Positions 1 to 11,622 are shown, numbered from the stretch's first letter. The stretch is DNA of 64,000 nucleotides from Coprinus comatus (GCA_034638255.1 JAWPGT010000030.1:124001-188000), one strand, 5' to 3'. A program made the numbers and translations. The notes: generated by a model from the letters alone, not told the origin.

Positions 1-900
1 CAGAAGATAGGCTACTACAACTCCAGCAGTCCTCCATAGTGTGTACAAATCAAGGGTGGAACAGAGAATGTACGCGTGGTGTAAACGAGCCTAAAAGCAT
101 GTTATGGGGTGCAGGAGGGAGTGAGATATCAGTAAAATAACAGGATTGGTGTAAAAGTTAGAAAACATACTTTTCACCAATGAATACCCCACCATACCAC
201 ACAGTACTACCCTCTATCGATTTTCCTTCTCGATGCGGTTCCAACGAGCCTAAGAACGTGGTGTATGGTGCGAAAATGACTGTGTTAGTAGTTGTAGAGT
301 GAATAGTATACTCACAAGATAGACCTTAGAAGATAAGGTCACTACATATCCAGAACTTCTCCATATCGTTTACAAGTTGGAGATGTCATAGAAGTGGTAC
401 GCGTAGGTTAGACGAGCCTAAGAATGTGCCATGGAGTGCAGGAGGGAGTGAGAAATGAGTAAAATACTTCCCTTGAGACAGATAATGACTCACCAAGGAA
501 GAAACCCCCCTTTGTGGGGTATACACCATACCACGTCATCACCTAACCCTCCTATCCTATAGTACACGTTGAGAAGGTTCTGGAGAGCCTAGAAACATTC
601 CTGTATGTAGAAAAATGAGTGATACAGAAGAAAAACAGCAAGTAATGACACACCAGCAGTAAAACTGATGTTATAGCATGGCTACTGCATCGGGACGCGT
701 GTATGTAGGCTTGTTCAAAGCGGAGTATTGAGGCCGTCCTGGAGAGCCTGAGAACACGCCAATACGCGATTATATGAGCCCAATACATGGAAAATAGTCG
801 AAATTGACATACCTTATAAGAATAATGAAAACCCCACCATATCACACATACATAGGCTCATTCAATGCATAATGTCGAGACGGTTCCAACGAGCTCCAAC
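1..900. repeat. Degenerate tandem satellite, unit about 150-170 bp
   Basis: Six copies of a core (GAGCCT followed by an A-rich word, usually preceded by C/GA) start at 87, 246, 414, 585, 744 and 891, so the spacing is 147-171 bp. Units at 87 and 414 share longer flanks (a GTACGCGT word upstream and GGAGTGCAGGAGGGAGTGAG or near copies downstream). Units at 246 and 891 share CGGTTCCAACGAG and an upstream CCCCACCAT word, which suggests an alternating, about 330-bp higher-order unit. No coding frame is convincing. The array probably continues left of the window. Whether it is centromeric, subtelomeric or simply a local minisatellite cannot be told. Confidence 0.6.
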
Positions 901-1966
901 ACGTAGAGTTTCATTAAGAAATGAGAGTGCAGTGGTGACATTACTCAGAGTCGGCAGTAAGTAGAAGTTGTGACCTTCGTGAGGTTGCATTGCTGATGCA
1001 ACGTGTCCTGTCACATGAGATGGTGAGAGTGATCATGTGACAGTCCGATTTTGTGATTTTTCGTGAAGTCCAAATCTAGGAACATAAATGATATGATTAT
1101 TGATGCATCATCATGAAATAACAACACATCATTAATGACATCAACCAAACAAATGAAACAAAAACAAAGTCAATAACACAAATTAACTTCAACTTTTTGT
1201 GACCTTAGAATAGTGCTTGGGAAACTTAAAAACTTGGTTGGAAATATTGACTACCTTAGAGTTACTTTGAAAATATATATCTAAGTATCAGTAAGTATAC
1301 TAAGCTACCCAAGCTATACTGAGTACTACTAAGGACATGCTGGAAATGCTGATGTAGTACATGCGTATTTATACCTATCTAGACTAAGTTCTAGAGATAT
1401 CTACATACTGGTAGTCCGTGAGTCATTACTAGTCAACTACAGTGGCTATGAATGTCCAGACAAGTAGAGAACAATATACATGACAAGAGAACTATCTACT
1501 TGGGTTCTAAGAGACATAAAGAAACATAAAGAGATATAAAGAAACTATCAGTCCATTCTACTACATGCCTAAGTTGCTGTGTAAAGGGCAACTCACGTTG
1601 GCGACAAGCGGCCTGATGACTAGTGAGGAATCCAAAGTTATATTTGATCGGAAACATATTACAGAACAGATACAACATACCTAGCGAGGAATCCAAAGAG
1701 AAAGAGTTGGGGATTCACTCGCACAGGCTACACACAATATATACTACTATACAAATAGAGACACCAGCTATTGTCCAGAGGGATGCTGTAACATGGACAA
1801 TGGGAACAATGGGGGATGGGTCATGTAAGGGGGCAAGTCATAAAAGCGCAAAGTCAGGAGGTGTTCCAATGGAAGTCGGAACATCAGAGGATCAGTCAGT
1901 AGTCAGTGTGTCAGTGTAAGGGTCGGTGAGGAAGGTCCCCTTACAGCTCAGAGAAATACTAAAAGC
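901..1966. other. Intergenic/repeat-derived stretch without a recognisable gene
   Basis: AT-rich sequence with short open frames only. A 13-bp direct repeat (GAGGAATCCAAAG) occurs at about 1625 and 1684. A purine-rich run with repeated AAAGA words lies near 1505-1550. No LTR matching element A is present here, so the 5' end of that element is missing; the exact junction could not be placed. The frame of the protease remains open for some codons upstream of 1967. Confidence 0.4.
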
Positions 1967-4900
1967 ATGGACATCCTTGCCCTGATAGACTCAGGAGCAG
2001 GAGGAAATTTCATCAACCCAGCACTTATACAAAAGTACAATTGGCCAATCAAGAAACTGGACAAACCAATTACAGCCTACAATACCAATGGAACAAAAAA
2101 TAGAATTTGCAATCACGATTGCCCAATAATAAGCAAAATTAATGGACAACTTACCCGAGTACAAGCCAAAGTAATAGGCCTTGGAAAACTACGAATCATC
2201 TTAGGATTCCCATGGTTGCAAGAACATAACCCAGATATTAATTGGAAAGAGAAAACTCTTTACTGGAGAGAAGAAGACAAGAATAAAACCCACTATAAAA
2301 ATCTTATCCAAACTATCTTTGAAAATCAAGTACAGATTAATCAAGTACTCTTAGATGAAGAAAATTCAGTGGAAATTAATGTCAAGACCTCTCATTCCCA
2401 CACTATTGCTCAACAATATGGAGAAAAGAAGGATGATAACCCTTACTGAGTAGTTCCACCCAAATTCCATCCCTATCTCAAAATCTTCGATAAGAAAGCC
2501 TCCAAATGATTCCCCTCTAAAAGACCCTGGGATTACAAAATTGAAATGAAGAACACGTTCAAACCCATTTCAATGAAACCCTATCGACTTTCCCCTATTG
2601 AGGAAGAAGAACTCAATAAATTGCTCGACGAGAACCTCGAAAAAGGCTATATTTGCCCTTCTGAATCACCAATGGCCTCACCATTCTTTTTTGTTGCTAA
2701 GAAAGATGGAAAATTAAGACCATGTCAAGATTATCAGTATCTAAATGAACACACAATCAAGAATGCCTATTCTATTCCTCTCATTTCATCCATTCTCGAT
2801 AAACTCAAAGGCTCAAAATGGTTCACGAAACTCAATGTACGCCTTGGATATAACAATATCTGTATCCGAAATGGAAACCAGTGGAAAGCCACATTTAAAA
2901 CACATAGAGGATTATTTGAACCAACTGTAATGTTCTTTGGCATGTGTAACTCCCCTGCCACCTTTCAAGCAATGATGGATGTACTATTCTGCAAACTCAT
3001 TGATAAAGGAGGAGTTATAGTCTATATGGACAACATCCTTATTTATGCAAAAACTAAGGAAGAATTATGACGCCTTACCAAAGAAGTTCTAAAAATCCTT
3101 CTGGACAATGATTTATTCCTCAAAACCAAAAAATGTGAATTCGAAAAACAACAACTTGAATATCTAGGAGTAGTCATCACTCCAGATCAAGTCTCTATAA
3201 ACCCAGCTAAGCTCAAAGGAATTGAGCAATGGCCTGTTCCCAAATCCATTTGAGACGTTCGAAAGTTTATCAGATTTTGCAATTTTTATAGGAAATTCAT
3301 TCATCAATATTCCACCCTTGCAGCACCACTCAATGTGTTAACATCAAAAACCAAAACATTTGAATGGACACTAACATATCAAAAAGCATTCAAAGACCTT
3401 AAAAGCCGATTCCTCAAAGAACCTATCCTCATAGTCACTGATCAAACTAAACCCTTTGAAATCAAATGTGATGCTTCCACTTTTGCTACTGGAGCTATCC
3501 TTCTCCAACAAGATACAAATGGAGTTAAACACCCTGTAGTCTATCATAGTAAGATACTCTCACAACCTGAACGAAACTATCACTGTTCAGAACAAGAATT
3601 CCTTGCTATAATCTGTACCCTCAAAGAATGGAGATATTATATTGAAGGTTCCTCCACCAAGACGATCATTTGGTCTGACCACGAAAACCTAAAACAATGG
3701 AAAAAACCTGAAGACTTAAGCCATCAATAAGCACGATGGACTGCTTATTTACAATGATTCAATATTGAAATATGTCATATCCCTGGAAAGAAGAATGGAC
3801 CTGCAGATTCATTATCTCACTGCCCAGATCATGCTCCAGCCCTTCACAACAATCACAACATTATCACCATGTGTTATGAGTCCACCCAAACCACCGGCCC
3901 ATACCACCACCACCGAGGAAGACTTGTTCGCCATCTTCCCCAAACTCATTCCCAATGACGACACCATCATGGATGACTCCGCCTGACATACTATTCCCCG
4001 ATGACATCACTATGACATCACTATGACCTAACGTCGAACTAAGTATGAGACTCCACTTATGCTTAGAAGTCTGCATTTCCCCAGCTCCAGTATTAGTTAT
4101 CTGTTTCGTCATTTTACTCCTGTTGACTAATCTTTCATTGTATATGGAGTAAATAGTCCCCGACCCCGATGTCTCACCTACTCCTGTTGACAGTTCTAGC
4201 ATTGTGTATGGAGTAGATTATAAAGCGATGATGAGTATTTAGGATATACGTAGTTAGTGGCTATTAATAGGTACATCCCTATATACATCTCTGTCTCCAT
4301 ACCTCTCGGTCACTAGGTTGAAAGGCCTTGAGATTGCAGCAGAGTGTTTATTGATCGCACGTTCCTACACGACTGCACTCTAGCATTTAAGTTCCAGGAG
4401 TGTTCAGCTTAACGGTTCGTGGTCATAATACCATGCCAACTTCATTGTTCAATAATGAAAACAACAATAAAACCGGATCAGAAATATCCTGAAATGAAAA
4501 TCCTGATAAAACCAGATCAAAATCATCCCAAAAAGGAAATCCCACTAAAAGCTTAAAAGCTAAACTACCTAACACCACCTTCTATTCAACACTACTCCTG
4601 GAATTAACTTCATCAATCAAAGAAGTTACCACATCTATAAACATTATAGATGAAACCATTATGAAACAAATCAAGGAGAAGACCCTGAATCAGAAGACAC
4701 CCCCCAATCAACCACCTTATGACATTGATGACAATGAGATTCCCCAATTCAATGGAAAAGTTGTTATCCCTGATAATCTCACAATACAACGAACCCTCCT
4801 CCACCAAGTACACAATCATATCACAGCTAGACACCCAGGCATTAATGAAACTGCTCGCAAACTGGCTCAATATTGTTATTGGCCAGGAATGAAGACATTC

Positions 4901-6060
4901 ATCAAAAACTATGTTAAAGGCTGTGGAACATGTCAACAGTATAAGATCAATTGTTACCCCCTCAAAGTTCCCCTCCAACCCATAAAAGGACCAGCTTCTA
5001 CAAGACCCTTCTTACAGATCAGCATGGACCTCATCACCAATCTTCCTCTGGATGGACCCTATGATTCAATATTGTCCATAGTGGACCATGGACTTACGAA
5101 GGGGATAATTATAGTCCCAACATCAAAAACTGTCACCACTGATGAAGTAGTAGAAATTCTGATCAAATGACTCTTTTCAAGATATGGAACCCCCGAAAAG
5201 GTCATTTCTGATCACGGATCACAATTTATTGCCAAATCAATACAACAGTTTTATCAAAAACTTAACATCACCCCTTCCTACTCAATCGCCTATCATCCCC
5301 AATCAGACAGATCAACAGAACATTTCAATCAAGAAATCAAACTATTTTTAGCAATTTATTGTTTATCAAACCCGAATTCTTAGGCCAGATCACTCCCAAT
5401 TCTCAAATTCAATCACAATTCCCAAATACATGCAGGAAGAGATCACACCCCCTTCGAACTGACATATGGTTTCACTTCCAAAATATTCCCAACATCTGAA
5501 GAACCATCAAACATACCTGCTCTCAACAATCATTTCAAATATTTGGAATAATCACAAAATCAAGTCCAGATAGCACATGAATGAATGCATCAAATTATGG
5601 CCAGTAGAGCCAACCAACCACTCCAAACACTCCAAGTTGGACAAAAGGTCTGGCTAGACAACCGCAATTTTCCACTTCAATACAAATCTGGCAAAATGGC
5701 ACAAAGACAAGAAGGCCCATTCCCCATAACAAGAAAACTAGGACCTGTCACCTACAAGCTAAAATTACCTAAAACATGGAGAATTCACAACAAGTTTCAT
5801 GTATAACTATTACAACCCCTTGAGGAGAATGATGTATATAGAAAAATATATGCAGCACCTCCCCCCGATTTAGTTAATGGAGAAGAAGAATACGAAGTAG
5901 AGGCAATTCTGAAACACAAAGGAGCCCCTGGACAATGAAAATACCTAATCAGATAGAAAGGATACTCCCCAACCAAAGACTCTTGGCAAGATGAAACTGA
6001 TTTGGAAAATGCTGGTGAAACATTAGCAGAATATAAGAGACAACATAAAATACACAACTA
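1967..6060 (+). pseudogene. Ty3/gypsy pol relic (PR-RT-RH-INT-chromodomain), element A
   Basis: Protease: ALIDSGAGGNFI at about 1980-2020. RT: about 2546-3330, with VYMDNILIYAK (YxDD box altered to YMDN) near 3020-3055. RNase H: about 3335-3860, including KCDASTFATGA, YHCSEQEFLA and the terminal PGKKNGPADSLSH motif. Integrase: about 4661-5560, with the zinc-binding H/H...CGTCQ region near 4800-4940, the catalytic stretch MDLITNLP and ISDHGSQF. A C-terminal chromodomain-like module follows at about 5880-6000. The frame has stops near 2449, 2506, 3068, 3253, 3728, 3757, 5168, 5382, 5550, 5581, 5805, 5936 and 5957, most of them replacing Arg, Trp or Gln codons. It is interrupted at 3872-4430 by a solo LTR. 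The product is certainly non-functional. Confidence 0.85.
3872..4430. repeat. Solo LTR (559 bp) inserted in element A pol, target duplication CCATG
   Basis: The insert begins TGTTATGAGTCC and ends GGTCATAATA; the last base pair has probably decayed from ...ATAACA, giving imperfect TGTTATGA/TCATAATA inverted ends. It is flanked by the 5-bp direct repeat CCATG (3867-3871 and 4431-4435). Removing the insert and one repeat joins the RNase H tail to the pre-integrase region in one frame, which supports a clean insertion followed by LTR-LTR recombination. Inside are two imperfect copies of an about 40-bp word containing ACTCCTGTTGAC (about 4107 and 4182). It does not visibly resemble the element A LTR apart from its ends. 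Confidence 0.8.
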
Positions 6061-6070
6061 AGCATCCACT

Positions 6071-7349
6071 ATGTCTCAACCCACCACTCCTACTCTCACC
6101 CCAATCCAAACCAACATTTCTTCTCCATCTACCCTTCAATTACCACCTTCTGCTTCTCCCAATGGCAACAACTCCCTATCTTCTTCCAACCCACAGACTC
6201 TTGATTTCATCGAGCTCAGGGCTCAGCCGCTCTCTCCCACAGCTCCCACCCTTGAATATACAGTTTCACTCAAACCATACTTCTATTTCCTCAAATCCAT
6301 TCATCGAAAGCCTTATGAACTCAGCTTCTTACTTCATGAAATTCAGCAAGTAATGGATGATTTCCTTTCTCACCGAGCAAAAGAGGAACTCTATTGGCAA
6401 GAAATCACCCAATTACATTGTACTTTACAATTGTTTGGTCTCTCTGAACCTTACAACTGCGTCTATCAATGTGTCCTCCATTCCTTGGATGAGAGAAGAA
6501 ATTCACTTCCTTCACTCTTCAGCCCTGACCCTGGACCACAATATGAAAGTATTAGGCTCAATGGACTTAATCACCATGGAAACCCCAGTCGACCTTCTCA
6601 ATTGAGTAACATACTCCACAATCAGCTTCACTCAATTCCAGGAATGGTCCTGGGCCCTCAGCTTCCAGGAAACGGACTTTCTATTAACCGCCCTGACCAG
6701 TGAAATATTTCCATACAACATCTCCAACAACAATTGCTGCCTTGACCAAGACCCACACTTCAGAGGTGCATTGCATGTGGTCGATCTGACTATCACCTAC
6801 CTCAATGTGAAAAGTATTCGTGCCTTTACTGTGGAACAAATGCTCCTGGACACCTTGTCAAACACTGCCCCTGTAATCTCTATCATGGAGCCCCAACCAA
6901 AGTGGTGCCTACCCATCTTCTCGAACAACACTACCAACAAAATCCCTTCCTCAAGCGTTACAGTCTCCCACATCCCCACCAAGAACAATCATATTTCAGC
7001 CCCATCGACCCCAACAGGAACCAAATTAGCCAACCCCCCACCTCCAGGAACAGCCTACCTCCTCCAACAGATCTTTATTTATCCCTACTACCAATACCAG
7101 CACCTCCCACAATATCAATAATGGGTGTTAGATTTGTTGAACAACCAGAGATACACTGCAGTTGATCCATCGGGCCAACCACGACTTTACCTGGACTGAG
7201 TAATCCAAGACATCCTATCTGCTGTACCCGTACATTGCCACGCCCACCACGAGTACCTACACCACCAGGAGTCGACTACTGCGATTACAGAGAAGACTAT
7301 AATCCAATTGCAGATGCCAATATCACTGGATCCCTGCTCCGAGAATAAG
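6071..7349 (+). pseudogene. Gag-like zinc-knuckle ORF downstream of pol, element A
   Basis: The ATG lies 10 bp after the pol stop. One frame runs to about 7349 (about 425 codons), broken by three in-frame TGA codons (about 6701, 6734, 7163). The N-terminus is Ser/Thr/Pro-rich; a predicted helical middle follows (about residues 75-160); then come two CCHC-like knuckles at about 6768-6870: CIACGRSDYHLPQC (CX2CX5HX3C) and CLYCGTNAPGHLVKHC (CX2CX6HX4C). The C-terminus is Pro-rich and ends ...ITGSLLRE. The minus-strand copy keeps the same architecture and the same cysteines. The composition suggests a nucleocapsid/Gag protein, but its place after pol is unusual. No functional test is possible from sequence. 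Confidence 0.7.
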
Positions 7350-7384
7350 GAAAATGAGGACATTTCATATAAAGAAGGGGATAA

Positions 7385-7846
7385 TGTTATGAACATTAGC
7401 ACATCACTAGACTATTTTAAGGAAGTTCCAGAAATACTACTTGATTCTATTTCTAACTGAACTATTATTAACTTACACTAATTACTCAGCCAGGCTATAG
7501 TTAGTGCAATTATCTTTAGTATAGTTATTTTCTTTCATCTCATCTTATCCTTTGCATTCTTACTAGTTTCATATTTACTTATTACATATTTCACCTTTAT
7601 TACAAGTTTCAGTAGGAGAAGGGATAACTATATATTTTGTCTTTGTTTTGTATATTATTGGACTACTTATAAACAGTATAAATAGTCATTTGTATTAGCC
7701 CTTGGAGCCTCAAGCTTCAAGTTGGTTAACTTCTAATCTACTCGTTCTACAACCTTCTGCCTGAATACCAGAACAGTAGTTTAACTTGTAGAGATTAAAT
7801 GCCTATCTCAAGCAGCTTAGTGCCCAAGAGATCTAGGATCATAACA
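7385..7846 (+). repeat. 3' LTR of element A (462 bp)
   Basis: It starts TGTTATGAACATT and ends GGATCATAACA, so the termini form an 8-bp inverted repeat TGTTATGA/TCATAACA with the canonical TG...CA ends. A purine-rich tract (AAAGAAGGGGATAA) directly precedes it, as expected for the plus-strand primer. Related LTRs occur at 10031-10459 (minus) and 21556-22031 (plus). The genomic bases after it are GAGGG. Confidence 0.85.
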
Positions 7847-8040
7847 GAGGGTACCTTTCCTTACAAATAAGCACAAATGAGCTTGACTGAACTGGGTGTA
7901 AATCAACAGCATATCAACAATGACTGATTTTCAATGTGTCATCTATTCTAATGAATGCTATATTTGTCTTGATGATCATCAGGGCCATATCTTTGTAACC
8001 TATTGCCCTGATAAAGCCTTTATTAAAAAATGTCTTGTTC

Positions 8041-8443
8041 TAACATTCAAGCAATCAAGTGTATGAGTTATGGTGTAGGGGTGTATCATAGAGGGTCAGA
8101 AGGGGCCTTTGGTTGTATTGGACTATCCAGGAGGATATGGTGGAGGAATGACATCTAAACAGTACCAAGAACAAGTCCTCAAGCCATATCTTTTTGATTT
8201 CTACAAACAGATCAATGAACTCTGAGGCTGTGTCAAATTTCAACAGGATAGCATACCAAGCCATATCAGCAAAATGTCGAAGAAGTAGTTTGTAGCTAAA
8301 ATCTTGCATCACATCCTCCATCATCTCCCAATTTAAATCCCATTGAGCTCATCTGGTATATCCTTAAAACTTTCCTATATTATCTTCAACACCAACCAAA
8401 TACTATGGATGAGCTAAAGTTGGTAGTCCATGCTGCATAGGAC
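8041..8443 (+). pseudogene. Tc1/mariner-type transposase relic
   Basis: On +, broken frames read GPLVVLDYPGGYGGGMTSK (about 8092-8150), a stretch with FQQDSIPSH (about 8230-8265) and PNLNPIELIW (about 8325-8355). These match the C-terminal part of the DDE catalytic domain of fungal Tc1/mariner transposases, where QQDxAPxH carries the second aspartate and SPDLNPIE the third acidic residue. Stops interrupt it (TGA near 8222, TAG near 8286), and the first acidic residue and DNA-binding half are not recognisable. No inverted repeats were found. It is an old fragment. Confidence 0.65.
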
Positions 8444-8546
8444 TTGGGGTAGTATCACAGCCTATCTCCCCATCCTAGGTAAAGGGTTAGAAGCCTCCAT
8501 GTAGGGTGATTGACCTTTCACTGAAGCTGGTGAAGATCTATGCTCA

Positions 8547-9410
8547 ATGCTGGGTTTCCAGGATGATAGTAAAATATCTATAGAGCAGTGGTTTAGGAAG
8601 CTGTTGATGATTACTAGTGCAATGTGGGATAACCCATATGACTGGTTTCCAGAGTCAGTCATTCCTGTAAACACTTTAAAGTTCATTGCAAAACAAGCTT
8701 ATAAGTTTCTACTACTCACTACATACTGTAGAGCTCGCAAGACCTCCATAAGAGCTGAAAAGATCATTAAAGCTGTCAGGGCTATGATTGAGGACCCCAC
8801 TTGCTATGTGCCTGTGTCTTCAGTTAAGACCTCTCCAGAGGAAACTGACTGGAGACCCTGGTTTCTTATTGATGTGGAATCAATGGAGGTCCAGAAAAAG
8901 CTAACTAAAGAATGTTGGATGACCAGAGACTACTCAAAAGATGGGAGGTTTATCATAATAACCTTCTGTAAAGTATAGTGGAGTAAAACCCTGTGATGAT
9001 ATCTGCAGGTGACCCCTAAGATACCCAAACTAGACAAAATAACAAATAGTGAAGGCAAGGGGATAGCTTTCTAGATAGATAGGACTGAGGGTATAGGTTG
9101 TGTAGAAGTAAAGAGCCTTCACAAGAGTTGCAAAACAGAAAAAGTAAAGAAGTATGTAGCAAAGGCTTTTGGGGGAGGAACAGAGGTATAGGACTTTGAG
9201 GAAGAAATGAGTGAGGAAGGAGTTGATAAGAGGTTCACCTTCATTATCAACTATACAAGTGAACAGATCCCTGCCTACAACGCTATGCCTAAGGTCATAT
9301 CTAGAGGAAACCTGAGTTGGGAATGCACCTGGCAGGAGATGTATGTGGGTTGCCATGAGAGAGGGCACTTTGTTCAGAAATGCCCATACTCAACTTGGTG
9401 GAATGGATAG
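8547..9410 (+). pseudogene. Decayed gag-like ORF with a zinc-knuckle remnant
   Basis: One largely open + frame from 8547 to 8978 encodes a helical, charged protein, and a second from 9207 to 9410 ends with GCHERGHFVQKCP. That is a CCHC knuckle whose first cysteine pair is disturbed. The spacing of a helical domain followed by a knuckle is that of retrotransposon Gag. It is not similar to the zinc-knuckle ORF of element A. No pol or LTR of the same element could be assigned nearby, so the family is unknown. Confidence 0.4.
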
Positions 9411-10030
9411 GTGATTGCCCTCCAATCCAGAGATCCTAACCCTCCCAAGTGTATCTCTAGGAAACCAAGTAAACCCACCTTTGCAATGATTGCTCTAACC
9501 AAATAGTCCTACTCTTCTATGCATCATACTTAGCCCACAACATCAGTAGTCCCATACATATGTATATGTCACACCCTCAGGTGTTATTTTAAATTTTTAA
9601 TGATAATTGTTGTTCCCTATATACCATAACTTATAAGTAAGAAAGACTACTAAACCAAAGACTCATCCAATATAAGCTTACATAAGTCTATAGAAAACAA
9701 TAAAAAACTATCAGTAGATAAGGAACAAATTACTTAGTAAAATTCCAAGCAGAACCTAAGTAAAAAGCTGCAAACCCAATATACACCTAAAAAAACTTTA
9801 TAGAAAAACTTATAAAAACATAAGGCAAGAACCTGAAGAGTACAAAACAGATAAGAAAACTTGTAGAAAACCCAAGAAAATTGTAGACTAAACAATGTAC
9901 CTCCCCTAAAAAGAAACTTAACAGAAAAACTTGTAAAAATCACAGATAAAACACAAAATATATATGAAAAGAACAAGAGCCTACTATGGAACTTAAACAA
10001 AATTGTAAACCACTTAATGAATCACCTTAG
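9411..10030. other. AT-rich stretch with no recognisable gene
   Basis: Roughly 600 bp, largely A-rich on +, with repeated words such as AGAAAACTTGTA between 9740 and 9960. It looks like decayed intergenic or transposon sequence. No coding or RNA feature is seen. Confidence 0.4.
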
Positions 10031-10459
10031 TATTATGATCCTAGATCTCTTGTGCATGAAGGCAGCTTGAGACAGGCATTCAATCTCTATTAGTTAAACT
10101 ACTATTCTGGTGTTCAGGCAGAAGGTTGTGGAACAAATAGATTAGTTATTAACTAACTTGAAGCTTAAGACTTCAAGGGCTAATATAGATAACTATTTAT
10201 ACTATCTACAAGTAATCTAACAATAAGTAAAATGAGAGACAAAACATATAAGTTATCCCTTCTCCTACTGAAACTTGTAGTAAAGATGAGATGAGATAAA
10301 AAGAACCAAAGGAAAAATAAGTACGCTAATAATAAGTACACTAATTATAGCTTAGCTGAGTAACTAGTATGTTCAATAATAGTTCAGATATTTAAAGACT
10401 CTGGAGATATTTCTGGAACTTGGGCAAAATAGTCCAGTAATATACTGATGTTTATAACA
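10031..10459 (-). repeat. LTR of element A' (429 bp, minus strand)
   Basis: On minus it starts TGTTATAAACATC and ends GATCATAATA, a decayed version of the TGTTATGA...TCATAACA ends seen at 7385-7846. It shares long stretches with that LTR, for example the region equivalent to CTAGGATCAT and the AGTAGGAGAAGGGATAACT word. It follows the 3' end of the zinc-knuckle ORF, so it is the 3' LTR. Confidence 0.75.
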
Positions 10460-11618
10460 TTATCTCCTTCCTTATGCAAAATGTCCATATTTTCTTTATT
10501 CTCTGAGTGGGGATCCAGTGATATTGGCATCTGTGACTGGGTTGTAATCTTTTCTGTAATCATAGTAGTCGACTCCTGGTGGTGTAGGTACTTATGGTGG
10601 GCATGGCAGTATACAGGTGTAGCATATAGGATATCTTGGAAGACTTGGTTCAGGTAAAGCTGAGGTTGGCCCAATAGATTAACTGTAGCGTATCTCCAGT
10701 TGTTCAATAAATCTAACACTTGTTGTTGGTACTATGGGAGATGTTGGTGCTGGTAGCAGGGATAGACGAAGATTTGCTGAAGGAGGTAGGCTGTTCTTAG
10801 GGGTGGTGGGTTGGCTGATTTGGTTCCAGTTAGAGTTAAAGGGGCCGAGATATGGTTGTTCTCTGTGGGGATGTGAGAGACTGCGATGTTTAAGGAAGGG
10901 GTTTCAGTAATAGTGTTATTCAAGAAGGTGGGTAGGCACCACATTGGTTGGGGCTCTACAATAGGGATTACAGAGGCAGTGTTTAATGAGGTGTCCAGGG
11001 CCATTTGCTCCACAGTAGAAGCACAAATACTTTTCGCATTTAGGTAGGTTATGGTCAGATCAACCACATGCAATGTACCATGGGAGTGTGGGCTTTGGTC
11101 TAGACAGGAGTTATGGCAGAGGATATTGTGGGGGAAGATCTCACTGGTAAGTAAGTAGAGGAGGAAGTCCGTTTTCCAGAAGCTGAGAGCCCATGACTAT
11201 TCCTGGAATTGAGGAAAACTGATGGTTGAGTATGTTACTCAGTTGAGAAGGTTGAGGGGAGTTTCCTTGATGATTAGATCCAGGAATCCTAATGCTCTCA
11301 TATCATGATCTAGATTCAGGGCTGAGGAGTGAAGGAAGTGAATTCCTTCTTTCATCTAGGGAATAGATGACATATTGATAGACATTGTGGTAAGGTTCAG
11401 AGAGACCAATCAATTGTAGAGTATGATGTAGTTGGGAGATTTCCTGCCAATAGAGCTCCTCTTTTGCTCTGTGAGAAAGGAAGTTATCTACTACTTTCCA
11501 AATTTCATGAAGTAGCAGGCTGAGTTCATAAGGCTTTCTATAAATAGATTCAAGGAAGTAGAAGTATGGCTTGAGTGAAATTATGTATTTAAGGGTGGGA
11601 GTTGTGGAAGTGAGCAGC
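10460..11618 (-). pseudogene. Gag-like zinc-knuckle ORF of element A', 3' part
   Basis: The minus-strand translation parallels residues of the element A ORF downstream of the insertion site: helical middle with SHRAKEELYWQEI, then WYIACG-stop-SDHNLPKC and CFYCGANGPGHLIKHC, so seven of eight zinc-ligand positions are kept (the first Cys is Tyr). The C-terminal part (about 10719-10480) is also conserved. Stops and small frame changes occur. The 5' part of the same ORF is at 19165-19319, beyond element B. Confidence 0.65.
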
Positions 11619-11622
11619 CTAG

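Larger units (their letters stand above)
1967..7846 (+). mobile_element. Element A: 5'-truncated Ty3/gypsy (chromovirus-type) LTR retrotransposon
   Basis: The + strand carries, in order, relics of aspartic protease, reverse transcriptase, RNase H, integrase and a chromodomain-like tail, then a separate zinc-knuckle ORF, a purine-rich tract (about 7369-7384) and a 3' LTR (7385-7846). No 5' LTR of this type is found in the window. Many in-frame stops make it non-autonomous. A 559-bp solo LTR of another family sits between RNase H and integrase. The minus-strand element A' is a relative with the same order from integrase to LTR. The chromodomain-tailed integrase places it with chromoviruses. Confidence 0.85.

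Noticed and set aside
1..900. CRISPR-like array
   Set aside because: Units are degenerate and continuous, without constant repeats and unique spacers, in a eukaryotic context.
6771..7121. 116-codon + frame overlapping the zinc-knuckle region (also mirrored in the minus copy at 10732-11073)
   Set aside because: It is the shifted frame of the knuckle ORF. The knuckle frame has spaced Cys/His residues in both copies; the other frame is open only because the DNA is similar.
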